A stretch of DNA of 64,000 nt from Deltaproteobacteria bacterium (GTDB lineage Bacteria > Myxococcota_A > UBA9042). Made by a program: the position numbers and the translations under genes. The notes under the pieces were generated by a model that was not told the origin of the DNA, searched no databases, and was given only the letters and a program-made list of their open reading frames with translations. Shown here one piece after another: positions 8,649-17,502 of the stretch. Location: positions 1-64,000 of the forward strand of contig JACKFC010000025.1 in assembly GCA_020632665.1 (NCBI GenBank), read 5' to 3'. The stretch's first letter is position 1. Every line of letters starts with the position of its first letter.

Positions 8649-9805
8649 AACTGCTGGCCGACGCAGAGCTCTGCGCCCGCCTTGCTCGGCACCTCGAACG
8701 CGAGCTTCAGCCCGCCCAACGTGGCCTGGTAGCTGCCGGCCGCCAGCGCCGGTGCGGCGCAGCTCGCCTGCCCGGCGCCGCTGCAATCCGCGGTGCAGGG
8801 AACGCCCGGCCCGCCGGTATTCTCGAGGCAGACCTGCGCCCCGATGACCAGCGCGCCGGCCTCGTCGATGGCCGCGGTGCAGCTCTTCTCGTGGACCTTG
8901 GTGCACGAGCTCGAGAAGCAGCCCTTCGGCGTGACCACGACGTCGAACGCCTTGCCGACCTCCAACGTCGCGGCGCCGTCCTTCGGCTGCAGGCAGAACT
9001 TGCCGATCTCGGAAGGGTTGCCGGCGCTGCAGGTTCCGCCCGAGGTCGGGCAGCAGGCCTCCCAGCTCTTCGCCGTCCAGCCCTTCGGTAGGCAGGTCGA
9101 GGGGAACATCCACAACGTGCCGGTCGTCGGGTCGGCGGCGCAGGTCAGGGCGCCACCGCAACCGGCCTCGTTCGACATGCAGCCCTTGTAGACCGGTGTG
9201 ATCGCTTCGTTGTTGCAGCTCGCCGCAGGTGCCCACGCCGTCATCGGGCCGCACGCCTTGCTCGCCTTGCACGCCGCCTCGTCGAGTTCTCCGCAGCTCT
9301 TGCCGAAGCCCGGATCGGGCCCCGCCGCGCAGACGCCGCTCTCGCACCACGCGACCGCCGGGCCACAGGCCATCTCGGTGCACATCGCGCCGGCGCAGCT
9401 CCCCGCAGCCGGCGCGAGGGCGGCCTTCGCCTCGGCGAGGTGGGATTTGTGGAAGGCGCCGAGTTTGCCGCCGTTGCAGTGGTCGCAGCAGGCCAGCTCG
9501 AGCGGCAGGCAATCGCTGTCTGCCGTGCACGCCGTCCACGCTGCAGGCGTGCCGCCCGTGTCGGCGCTGCCGGCGTCCGTGCCGCCCGTGTCGGTTGTGC
9601 CCGTGTCGGCGGTGCCCGTGTCGGCGGTGCTCGTGTCGGCGGTGCCCGTATCGGTGCCCGCCGCATCGGCGGTATCGGCCAGGGTGCCGGCCTCGGATTG
9701 TACGTCCGGGGTGCCCGCCCCGCCGCCGCCGGTGTCGGTGCTGCAGCCAGCCCCGACGGCCAGCGCAGCCGCGACCCCGAGTTCGACCAGTCCAATCGTT
9801 CGCAT
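8645..9805 (-). CDS. Cys-rich lipoprotein with Thr/Asp-Gly linker
   Basis: The 386-residue protein has a signal peptide ending in lipobox GAGC (Cys21), then a low-complexity linker of ADTGTADTST-type repeats (about residues 35-85). The Cys-rich globular body of about 300 residues carries more than 25 cysteines, including CTADSDCLPLELACCDHC near its start. Similar linkers occur in four other lipoproteins in this window. No enzymatic motif is seen. It is the third gene of a lipoprotein operon, with its RBS (GAGGAGG) overlapping the stop of the gene before it. Function unknown; probably displayed on the outer membrane and disulfide-bonded. Confidence 0.8.
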   Translation of the reverse strand: MRTIGLVELGVAAALAVGAGCSTDTGGGGAGTPDVQSEAGTLADTADAAGTDTGTADTSTADTGTADTGTTDTGGTDAGSADTGGTPAAWTACTADSDCLPLELACCDHCNGGKLGAFHKSHLAEAKAALAPAAGSCAGAMCTEMACGPAVAWCESGVCAAGPDPGFGKSCGELDEAACKASKACGPMTAWAPAASCNNEAITPVYKGCMSNEAGCGGALTCAADPTTGTLWMFPSTCLPKGWTAKSWEACCPTSGGTCSAGNPSEIGKFCLQPKDGAATLEVGKAFDVVVTPKGCFSSSCTKVHEKSCTAAIDEAGALVIGAQVCLENTGGPGVPCTADCSGAGQASCAAPALAAGSYQATLGGLKLAFEVPSKAGAELCVGQQF

Positions 9806-9817
9806 GGTGGTTCCTCC

Positions 9818-10615
9818 TCAGCGTCCCGCGGCCGCGTTCTCGGCCTTCTGCAGCTCGGCCTGGGCGCTGGCCTTGTCCTTGCCCTTCTCGGCAGCTTCCT
9901 TGCGCGCGTCGTCGGCGGCTTCCTTGCGCTCTTTGATCTGCTCGTCGAAGTTCGTGCGCATCTCCTTGGCGTCTTCGCCTTTGGCCTTGCCGGCGGCGAT
10001 ATAGGCGTCGAGTTTGGCGCGCTCGTAGCGGGCGCGGGCCAGCCAGACCTCGGCGTCGCGGAGGCGGACCAGCGCCTCTTCGTGGGCGAGGCGGGTGGTC
10101 TCGTAACGCTCGCGGGCGGCCTCGATCGCGGCTTTCTGCTCGGCGGTGGCGAGGGCGGTCTTGCCCGAGCGTTGGCTGGCGCCGTGTTTCTCGCGGGCGG
10201 CGCGGACCTCGTTCTCGTAGGTCGTCTTGGCGGCCTCGATGGCGGTGTCGCGTTTGCGCTCGGCGGCTTCGAGGGTCGACTCGAGGGTCTGGTCGGACTG
10301 CTCGAGGCTGCGCTCGGCGCCTTCGACCGCGGCCTTGCTCTTCTGCAGGTTGGCCTCGGTGCTGCGCAGCGCGGTGGCGGCGGCCTTCTGGTCGCCGCGG
10401 CTGCCGGCGAGCGCACGCTCGGCTTCGGTCACGGCGACCTTGCTCGACTCGATGCGGACGACGTCTTCGCCGGTGGCGCCGCGGATCTCTTCTTCGTCGA
10501 TGCGGTGCGCGAGGCCACCGCCGCAGCCGGCCAGCAGCACCGTCGTCGTCGCCGCCAGCAGCATGGCCGTGGTTGCGGACCGCATCGTTCGCCTCGTCTC
10601 GTTGCCCATCACCAT
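9818..10615 (-). CDS. Coiled-coil lipoprotein
   Basis: The 265-residue protein starts at the ATG with the best-spaced RBS (AGGAGG, 9 bases upstream); a second ATG two codons later is possible. The lipobox LLAGC (Cys31) follows a hydrophobic stretch. The rest is helical and rich in Ala/Glu/Lys/Arg, with heptad-like spacing, and looks like a long coiled coil resembling periplasmic spacer lipoproteins. It is the middle gene of a three-gene lipoprotein operon, 53 bp after the large HExxH lipoprotein. No enzymatic motif. Confidence 0.78.
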   Translation of the reverse strand: MVMGNETRRTMRSATTAMLLAATTTVLLAGCGGGLAHRIDEEEIRGATGEDVVRIESSKVAVTEAERALAGSRGDQKAAATALRSTEANLQKSKAAVEGAERSLEQSDQTLESTLEAAERKRDTAIEAAKTTYENEVRAAREKHGASQRSGKTALATAEQKAAIEAARERYETTRLAHEEALVRLRDAEVWLARARYERAKLDAYIAAGKAKGEDAKEMRTNFDEQIKERKEAADDARKEAAEKGKDKASAQAELQKAENAAAGR

Positions 10616-10668
10616 CGTCTCGCTCCTCCTGCTGCGCCGGGGGGCGCCCGGCGAAGCTACCGAAACCG

Positions 10669-13600
10669 TCACGGCCCGACCAGCAGCTCGACTGCGTTGG
10701 TCTTGCCGCCGTCCGTCGTCTCCAGCACCACCGTCACCTTCTGCGTATTGGGGAAGTCCGGCATCGTGAAGCGCACCTCGTCGCCGCTCCACGAGGTCGG
10801 CGTCACCACCGTGCCACCCACCCGCAGCGTCCCCTGCTCGCCGCCGACTTCTTGGCAGATCACCGTGACCAGCTCGCCCTCCTTCGCCTTGCTGGGCGAG
10901 ACGAACTTGATCCGCGGCACCTCGAGCAGCAGCACCGCGCCTGTCGCCATGCCCTCGCTGGCCCAGCGGTTGTGCAGCAGGAAGGTCGAGCCGACCGCCG
11001 GGGTGGGAACGACCAGCACCGGGTTGCTGTCGGTCAGCCGCGCGAGCAGCGTCGGCTTGCTCGGATCCAGCGCCGGGCCGGCCTCGGCGAAGACGGCGAC
11101 CTCGGCTTGCGGGCCGAGTTTCTGCGCCCGCAGCACGATCGCGCCCTCGCCGATGGCGCCGAGTGTGGCGAGCGAGATATCGAGCCGGTAGCGCAGCGAC
11201 GCCAGCGGCGGCCGGGCCGAGAGGTCGAGCGGCGGCGTCTTGCTCGCCTTGGGCACCCAGGTGAACTTCGCGCCGGCGGTGGTGAGCTGGGTCGAGAGCG
11301 ACATCGTCTTCAGCGGCTCGAATTTCTGTAGCCAGAACGCCTCGGCAAAGGCGCGGGCGAAGCTGCCGATGGTCAGGCCGCTGACCTGCGCCAGGGTCTT
11401 GTGCGCCGAAGCCCAGAGCGTCGGGCTCCAATCGAGGGCTTGGTAGATGTTGCGAACCGTAGACTCGCCGTGGGTCTCGGCCAGCCACATCAGCCAGACC
11501 GTAGAGGCGTAGATATCGCTCTTCTCGACGCCGCCCCAGCCGCTCGGGATGCCGCCGCCGACGACCTTGACCGCCTCGCCCTGGTCGTTGATGCCGCCGA
11601 GGTCGTAGTCGCCCGGCCCGACCTTCCAGGCGACCCAATCCGCGGCGCCTTCGTCGAGCCAGGAGAGCGTGAAGTTGGTGGTGTAGCTGCGTTGGAAGGC
11701 GTGCGCGACCTCGTGCGCGACGACGTAGCGCGCCTCGGCGCTGCCCAGGTCGGTGCGCAGCGTCACCTGCGGCTGGCCGAAGAATCCCGAGCTGGTCGCG
11801 CCTTTCGCCGTGCTGCTGGCCCAGGAGACGGTCTTGCGCAGCAAGATCCGGAGCGGCTTTTTCGGCGTCTTCCAGCCCTTGTCCTCCAGCCAGGCCCAGG
11901 TCTGCACGGCGCGCTCGAGGACGTTGGCGGCGTCGTCCTTGCTCTCGACGTCTTTGCTGGTCGGGTCGACGACGTATTCGACCCGGACGCGGCCCTTGGC
12001 GTCCTCCAGCACGCCCGGCTCGTCTTCGCGATAGATCACCAAGATCTCCCCGAACGCGACGTTGAAGTCGAGCGGCAGCACCGGCTCCGGCGCGCTCGGG
12101 CTCGGCTTGGCGAGGGGCTTTTCGTAGGTGCCCGCGGCCAAGATTACGGTGGCGACCGCGGCGGCGACGTCGATCGACGCCTGCAGCAGGTGCGTTTCGC
12201 CGGTATTGCCGTGGATGAGCGCGAGGTCTGCGCTCTCCTTGCCGAGGCCGAGCTTGTCGGGTGCGAGCGGCAGCTGGAGGGTGATGGGCTTGGCGAGGGC
12301 TTTGGGCTGCGGCGTGATCTGGAAGCGGTAGGCGCCGAGTTCGCTGTTGAGCTGCGGGTCGGCGGTGGCTTTGCCGGGGTTGCCGGGGTCGCCGACCTTC
12401 GGCGCCTCGAGGTTGATGCTGTAGGTCTGGCCTTCGGGCAGGGCGGGCAGGGCGCCGGCAGGGATCTCCAACGCGCCGCCGCCGAGCGAGAGCGCCACAG
12501 CCTCGTCGGCGTGCAGCCCGGTGAGCTTCAGCTGCACCGCGCCGCCGCCGGTCGGGGTCGTCAGCAGCTGGCACGAGGCGCCGAGGCTGCTGTTGAGCAG
12601 CGTGATGGTGCCGGCCTTGACCAGCTTGGCGCAGCGGCCGCGGACCCCGACGCCCTGGCCGCCGCCGCGGAAGGGGATCGCCCCGCTCCACAACCCCGGC
12701 GCCTGCACCGCCTGGCTCGCCGCGCAGGTCGCGCCGTCGCATTGCACGCCCGCCTGCACGCAGACCACGTCGCCGAGCGCGCGCGGCTGGTTCCAGCTCG
12801 GGCAGAAGTCGACAGACGCCCCCGGGCTCGCCGGCGCGGCGGAGGTCAGCCAATAGGCTCCGACATGGGAGCGACCGGCGATGGCGATGGTCACGGTATT
12901 GCTGGTCCGCACCACGTCCTGCAGCGCTGGATTCGGCGTGCTGTCGCCGAGGTAGGCCTGCACCGTCTGCTGTATCGTGACGGCGAAGGTGCCGCCGGCG
13001 CCGCGCCCGACGAGCAGCGCGGGCGGCAGCGGCACGGCGCAATGGCCGGTGTCTTCGGCGTGGCAGGCGGCCGGCTGCGGCGCCCAGGGCTCGTTGAGCG
13101 TGCCGACGAAGCCGGTGTCGATGGCGGGCGCCCCGCCGCCGCTGGCGACGACGCGGAAGCGCAGGTCGTGGTCGCCCGGCGCCGCGCCCGAGACGTTCTG
13201 CGCGCCGAGCCAGAGGTCGACGTCGGGTTGCCAGGCCGTCTGGCCTTTCGCCGCCCAGCTGCCGGGGAGCCAGAGCCCGCCGGCCTCGGCGCCGGCGTCG
13301 AGGAGCAGCGTGCCGTGGGCCATGATGTGGTAGGCGAAGGGTTCGGAGAGCGGGCCGCCGATGCCGTCGTAGACGCGGATCGTGGTCGGGCCGGCGGGGA
13401 GGGTGTCGGGCAGCAGCGCCCAATCCTGGCCTTTGTCGTCGCGCCAGGGCTGCAACTCGTGCTCGCCGATCAGGACACGTCGCGTCGTCGCGCTGCCGTA
13501 GAAGGTGCCTTGCAGGCGGATCCAGGTCCCCCGCAGCGCCGCCTCCTGTGGTGAGACGCCCGAGATCTTCGGTTGGCCGGAGTTCAACCCGGCGATCGTG

Positions 13601-14571
13601 ACGGTCAGCGGCGGGCTCGGCACACCATCGACCTCCACGCGCACCGCGACGTCGGTGGCGAAGCTCGGCTGGGTCACGGCGAAGGGGAAGTCGACGCGGG
13701 CGTTGCTGCAGTTGCTCGCCGGCACCTTCGTGCCACCGATCGTGACCTGCACCCGGCTGCAATCCCAGCCGTAGCCGTGGCCCCAGGCGGTGAGCAGGCC
13801 ACCCGGGCCGATGGCGCCCTTGGGACCGGCGGCGTCGCTGACGTCGGCGCCGCCGCTGCGGATGTGGTGCAGGGTCGGCGCGGTCGTGTAGGGCGGCGTC
13901 AGGCGCAGCGCGATCTCGCCCAGGCGCGTCGTGGTGCCCGAGCGCCGCGGCTCCGGCGGGAAATAGTCGAACGCGGCGGGCGCAGGATCGAGCGTGATCG
14001 GCGTCCACACGCCGCCCTCGAAGCGGTCGATGCTGACGTCGAAGGCCGTCGCCGGCAGCGGGACCTCGGCCGCCGGCGCCTTGATGCTGAACCAGGCCGG
14101 CGCGCCGAGCTGCACACCTGCGGGTTCGACGCGGAACCGGCGGGTCGGCACCCCCCACGGGTCGGCGGCGACGCGGTCGTTCTTGCCGGCGGGCGGCTCG
14201 AGGGCGTAGACGCGCACCGTCGTCGGGGTCGCGAAGGCGCCGGCGGGGAGCTGCAGCGTCAGGCCGCGCTCTGCGGCGACCAGCGTGCCGCCTTCGCTGC
14301 CGATCTCTTGTTCGACCAGCAGCGTCGTGGCGCGCTCGACCGGGACGGTGTCGTCGGTGGTGGTGTCGTCGGTGGTGGTGTCGTCGGTCGTGGCGCCGTC
14401 GCTGCTGGCTCCGTCGGCCGTGCCGGTGTCGCCGGCGCCGTCGTGTTTGGCGCCGGCGTCATCGCTCGGCGATTCGCTGCTGCTGCAGGCGACGGCGAAG
14501 GCGGCGAGCGTCAGGGCGGCCAGCGTGGCGGCGTTGCGGCGGATGGCTGAGAACGAGGGGCTGCGTGGCAT
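10669..14571 (-). CDS. Large TIG/IPT-domain lipoprotein with HExxH metallopeptidase site
   Basis: The 1300-residue protein has a signal peptide and Cys29 in AVACSSS, then a Thr/Asp linker (TTDDTTTDDTT near residues 60-75). A ZU5-like beta region follows (EIGSEGGTLVAAERGLTLQLPAGAF, about 85-110), then several Ig-like/TIG segments and a second LQLPLAP-type region. A gluzincin-like site is clear: HEVAH (His953, Glu954, His957) followed by WLDEGAADW, with Glu974 as probable third ligand. A final TIG domain ends the chain. The architecture suggests a cell-surface or released protease or adhesin. It heads the operon with the two smaller lipoproteins. Substrate unknown. Confidence 0.8.
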   Translation of the reverse strand: MPRSPSFSAIRRNAATLAALTLAAFAVACSSSESPSDDAGAKHDGAGDTGTADGASSDGATTDDTTTDDTTTDDTVPVERATTLLVEQEIGSEGGTLVAAERGLTLQLPAGAFATPTTVRVYALEPPAGKNDRVAADPWGVPTRRFRVEPAGVQLGAPAWFSIKAPAAEVPLPATAFDVSIDRFEGGVWTPITLDPAPAAFDYFPPEPRRSGTTTRLGEIALRLTPPYTTAPTLHHIRSGGADVSDAAGPKGAIGPGGLLTAWGHGYGWDCSRVQVTIGGTKVPASNCSNARVDFPFAVTQPSFATDVAVRVEVDGVPSPPLTVTIAGLNSGQPKISGVSPQEAALRGTWIRLQGTFYGSATTRRVLIGEHELQPWRDDKGQDWALLPDTLPAGPTTIRVYDGIGGPLSEPFAYHIMAHGTLLLDAGAEAGGLWLPGSWAAKGQTAWQPDVDLWLGAQNVSGAAPGDHDLRFRVVASGGGAPAIDTGFVGTLNEPWAPQPAACHAEDTGHCAVPLPPALLVGRGAGGTFAVTIQQTVQAYLGDSTPNPALQDVVRTSNTVTIAIAGRSHVGAYWLTSAAPASPGASVDFCPSWNQPRALGDVVCVQAGVQCDGATCAASQAVQAPGLWSGAIPFRGGGQGVGVRGRCAKLVKAGTITLLNSSLGASCQLLTTPTGGGAVQLKLTGLHADEAVALSLGGGALEIPAGALPALPEGQTYSINLEAPKVGDPGNPGKATADPQLNSELGAYRFQITPQPKALAKPITLQLPLAPDKLGLGKESADLALIHGNTGETHLLQASIDVAAAVATVILAAGTYEKPLAKPSPSAPEPVLPLDFNVAFGEILVIYREDEPGVLEDAKGRVRVEYVVDPTSKDVESKDDAANVLERAVQTWAWLEDKGWKTPKKPLRILLRKTVSWASSTAKGATSSGFFGQPQVTLRTDLGSAEARYVVAHEVAHAFQRSYTTNFTLSWLDEGAADWVAWKVGPGDYDLGGINDQGEAVKVVGGGIPSGWGGVEKSDIYASTVWLMWLAETHGESTVRNIYQALDWSPTLWASAHKTLAQVSGLTIGSFARAFAEAFWLQKFEPLKTMSLSTQLTTAGAKFTWVPKASKTPPLDLSARPPLASLRYRLDISLATLGAIGEGAIVLRAQKLGPQAEVAVFAEAGPALDPSKPTLLARLTDSNPVLVVPTPAVGSTFLLHNRWASEGMATGAVLLLEVPRIKFVSPSKAKEGELVTVICQEVGGEQGTLRVGGTVVTPTSWSGDEVRFTMPDFPNTQKVTVVLETTDGGKTNAVELLVGP

Positions 14572-14631
14572 CGGATACCTCCGCCCGCAAGCTAGGCAGG
14601 GCGGAGGCGGGGACCAGGGCTGATCCGCGTC

Positions 14632-15009
14632 TCATCGAATGGTTCGGATCACCACGCCGACATCGAGCGCGGCCCAGGCGCGGTCGGCCGTCATCGCCTC
14701 GCAGCCTCGTGCTGACGCCAAGGCGAGGCACGCCCTGTCGCCGAGCGAGAGCCCGGCGGACCGCGTCGTCGGCAGCAGGTTGGCGCAGATCTGCGCCTGT
14801 ACGGCGTCGAACGGCACCAACTCGACCGCGCCCGATTCGAGCCGCAGCCGGATTTGCGCGACGTCGTGGCCGTCTCTCGCGAAGCGCGCCAAGACCTCGG
14901 CGAGGTTCACCGTCGACATCACCGCACGGTCGAGCACACGCGCGACCGCCTCGTGCCCCGGTTCGCGGAAGAGGAAGGCCAGCAGCGCCGACGCGTCCAG
15001 GACGATCAC
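14632..15009 (-). CDS. PIN-domain toxin (VapC/FitB type)
   Basis: The 125-residue PIN-domain ribonuclease has its four acidic metal ligands in place: Asp5 (MIVLDAS), Glu38 (NLAEVL), Asp91 (SLGDRACLALA) and Asp109 (TADRAW). Translation begins at a GTG overlapping the antitoxin stop in a GTGA junction, so expression is coupled. VapC/FitB toxins cleave RNA, often tRNA or rRNA, when released from the antitoxin. It borders the ATPase/DUF4435 pair, forming a small defence-type island. Confidence 0.92.
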   Translation of the reverse strand: MIVLDASALLAFLFREPGHEAVARVLDRAVMSTVNLAEVLARFARDGHDVAQIRLRLESGAVELVPFDAVQAQICANLLPTTRSAGLSLGDRACLALASARGCEAMTADRAWAALDVGVVIRTIR

Positions 15010-15317
15010 CGCGCACCACCGGCGTCGGGCGGACCCGGCTCGGTCGCGCCGCTTTCACCAAGCTCGCGCTGTGCTTCTCGCCGCCGCTCGGCCAGGAAGT
15101 CGTCGGTGACGCCCTCGGGCCGCGCATCGTCGTAGAGGTCGGCGACGAATCGCTGCAGGTCCGACGCCGCCGCCACGGCAGATGCGGCTTCGGCAGCCAT
15201 CGCGTCTTCGAGGATCTGCCGCGCTTCGGCTTCCATGCTGCGCCGGTTGCGCGCGGCGCGCATGCGCAAGCGCTGGTGGCTCTCGTCGTCGAAGTTGCGG
15301 ATGTTCAAAATCGCCAT
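15006..15317 (-). CDS. Ribbon-helix-helix antitoxin (FitA/VapB type)
   Basis: The 103-residue protein starts at the ATG beginning MAILNIRNFDDE, the expected opening of FitA-like ribbon-helix-helix antitoxins; extension upstream would only read through the repeat array. The DNA-binding arm is followed by RLRMRAARNRRSMEAEARQIL, and the C-terminal tail (about 50-103) would wrap the PIN toxin. The complex normally represses its own promoter. Confidence 0.88.
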   Translation of the reverse strand: MAILNIRNFDDESHQRLRMRAARNRRSMEAEARQILEDAMAAEAASAVAAASDLQRFVADLYDDARPEGVTDDFLAERRREAQRELGESGATEPGPPDAGGAR

Positions 15318-15330
15318 CGTCGCCCTCCGT

Positions 15331-15357
15331 GTAGGCGTTGTAGGCATTGTAGGCAAT
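15331..15357. promoter_or_regulatory. Three tandem 9-bp repeats upstream of the antitoxin
   Basis: Three consecutive variants of GTAGGCNTT/GTAGGCAAT lie 14 bases upstream of the antitoxin start. Their position suits an operator array for the ribbon-helix-helix antitoxin, but no -35/-10 was identified with confidence. Confidence 0.35.
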
Positions 15358-15558
15358 CTCTGCGATGTCCACCAGGAGAATCACGTTCCGCCAAAGCCAG
15401 TGCGATTCTTTGGCAAGTGCCCAGCAGAGCGACCTTGAATTCGACAACGGCGTGGAAGCACCTGGACCCAGAACGTGCCGCAGGAGTTTGACCGCATGAA
15501 GCGGTGCACCGATGATCGGAACACACCGCGGCGAGGCGCAGCGGAATGAGGGCTCGAG

Positions 15559-16566
15559 ATGGCGCGGTACAAGCTCTTGAAGCTGGAAATCAAGGGGTTT
15601 CGTCGGTTTTCTGCGTCGAGATCCTTCGAGTTCCACGATGCGACCGGTCGTCCACTCGACTACGTCGTGCTGGCGGGTCCGAACGGTAGCGGCAAGACCA
15701 CCGTGCTCGAAGCGATCTTGTTGGCGCTCGGCAGGGAAGACCTGATCGTACGCGATCTCGCCGCCGCGGACCGCACAACTGCCGCACCGGTGCGGCTCGA
15801 GCAGGGCGCCGAGCTTCGGGCGGTGGTCCGAGACCTGGAGCGCGCACTTGTCTACTCACTGCACCGTCGAGCGGGCATGCCGGGGCCGCGCTGCACCGGT
15901 AGTGCTGACACCGGCATTCCCATGCCGGAGGTGGTCGAGGCTGCGACGATTGGCGTCCAGGTCGAGTACCTCTCGTCTCGTCGACTTCCCGCGCGGGTCG
16001 GCGCGATTGAGGACGCGGTTCGGGGGCGGCCGGCGGACGATACCGAGGCGAATCGGCTGTGGCGTTTCAAGCAGCGCGTTCGGCAGCAGCAGGGTCGCCG
16101 CGTACCCGGCTACGTCGGCCCGGAGCCGCTCGACCAGCTCTGGATGGCGAAGCTCAACGACTTCTGGAAGGTTTTTCGGGCGGACGGGACGCATCTCACC
16201 ATGACGCTGGTCGATCCCGGCGATCTCGACGCGAGCGAGTGGGATCTGTTCCTCTACAAAGGCGCGCGACGGATCTGTTCGGTTGACGCGCTCAGCTCCG
16301 GCGAGCTCGAGATCTTGTCGATGGTGGTGCCGTTCATCACCGAAGCCTTCGACGGGCTGTTGTTGATCGACGAGCCCGAGCTCCACCTGCACCCACAGTG
16401 GCAGGGGCGTGTGATGCGCGCGCTGCGTCGCGTGGTCCCCCATGCGCAGCTCATCGTCGCCACGCATGCCGACGATCCCTGGGATGACGCGATGTCCTGG
16501 GAGCGCATCTTGCTCGTCGAGCCCGGAGATCCGCGGTTCCAGCAAGCTGATGAGTCGGCCCGATGA
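15559..16566 (+). CDS. AAA/ABC-type ATPase of a two-gene defence pair
   Basis: The 335-residue ATPase of the SMC/OLD-like class has Walker A GPNGSGKTT (residues 40-48), an ABC-like signature LSSGELE (about 244-250), Walker B LLLIDEPELHLHP (about 266-278) and an H-loop ATHADD (about 300). The N-terminal IKGFRRF is typical of DNA-repair/defence ATPases. It ends in an ATGA overlap with a DUF4435-like gene. An ATPase followed by a DUF4435 TOPRIM protein is the layout of PARIS (AriA-AriB) anti-phage systems. This ATPase is shorter than the AriA size I remember, so PARIS-like is safer than PARIS. Confidence 0.85.
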   Translation: MARYKLLKLEIKGFRRFSASRSFEFHDATGRPLDYVVLAGPNGSGKTTVLEAILLALGREDLIVRDLAAADRTTAAPVRLEQGAELRAVVRDLERALVYSLHRRAGMPGPRCTGSADTGIPMPEVVEAATIGVQVEYLSSRRLPARVGAIEDAVRGRPADDTEANRLWRFKQRVRQQQGRRVPGYVGPEPLDQLWMAKLNDFWKVFRADGTHLTMTLVDPGDLDASEWDLFLYKGARRICSVDALSSGELEILSMVVPFITEAFDGLLLIDEPELHLHPQWQGRVMRALRRVVPHAQLIVATHADDPWDDAMSWERILLVEPGDPRFQQADESAR

Positions 16567-17399
16567 GTTCCGAACTCTCCGCGCTCTACAAGAACCGGCC
16601 CGTCATACTTTGGGTCGAAGACGAGTTGACGCGCATCGTGTTGCGCGCGCTGTGGCAGGACCCGGACATCGGTCTGCTGATCGCGGGAGGTAGCCAAGCG
16701 GTTCGCAGCACAGTCAACGACGCGCGTCGCGCTGGACACGAGAATGTCTTCGGCATTCGTGATCGCGATTTCGGCCGGTCGAATCAGGAACGCTGGCTGC
16801 GTCCGGAGAGTCACGTCGACGTCCTGATCCCAGACGCATTCGAGATCGAGAACCACCTCCTGCAGTTCGACGCGCTTGCTGGACTCGGTGCGGCGCACAA
16901 TCCCCGCTGCAGGACGGCGGCAGAGCTGCAGGCCAAGGCGCAGGCGGTCGCCGAAGGCAGTCTGTGGTGGATGGCCGTGCGCGCAACAATCGCCGCCAGC
17001 CGAGTCCAGCTCACGGACGGATTCCCTGCACATCCGTCGTTGAGGAATGCGCCCAGCCTGCGCACCGAAGCCGAGGCGCTCGCGACGCTCGAAGAGCGCC
17101 TGCTGCAGTCGGAATGGGGCCTGCGGGTACAGAATTGGGTTCCGACCCTCGATCGAGCATGGATCGTGGAGCGAATGCGGGAGCAAGAAGCACGTCTTCG
17201 AGCCGACTTGGAGTCCGGTTCCTGGCGCTTCAACTGGTCCGGAAAAGAGGTGCTGGCCGTCGTTGCGGACGACATGGGCTGCGGCGTCGCCGACGTGGCA
17301 CGTGGGCTCGCCGGCTCTGCGGGCGGAGCAGGCGACTTCGCGGCCTTGCGGAACCTGCACGCCGCCATCCGCAAGCGCAGCGGCCTCGACGATTGGTGA
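16563..17399 (+). CDS. DUF4435-like TOPRIM nuclease/effector
   Basis: The 278-residue protein shows the acidic motifs of DUF4435/TOPRIM proteins: Glu19 in LWVEDE, the DxD pair Asp67/Asp69 in GIRDRDFG, and Glu94/Glu96 in FEIENHLL. In AriB and related proteins this fold acts as a nuclease (tRNA cleavage in the studied case) released by the partner ATPase when phage proteins are sensed. Translation is coupled to the ATPase by a 4-base overlap. The C-terminal third is helical with no known motif. Assignment rests on motif order and context. Confidence 0.75.
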   Translation: MSSELSALYKNRPVILWVEDELTRIVLRALWQDPDIGLLIAGGSQAVRSTVNDARRAGHENVFGIRDRDFGRSNQERWLRPESHVDVLIPDAFEIENHLLQFDALAGLGAAHNPRCRTAAELQAKAQAVAEGSLWWMAVRATIAASRVQLTDGFPAHPSLRNAPSLRTEAEALATLEERLLQSEWGLRVQNWVPTLDRAWIVERMREQEARLRADLESGSWRFNWSGKEVLAVVADDMGCGVADVARGLAGSAGGAGDFAALRNLHAAIRKRSGLDDW

Positions 17400-17502
17400 G
17401 CGTGCCAAGCAGAACTTGGCCCGTGACTCCCGCGCCCTAGCGCCCCGAAGCCTTTACAGCCGGCGGGCGGACATTATGCTCCGCGGCCCAGGAGGTACGC
17501 CC

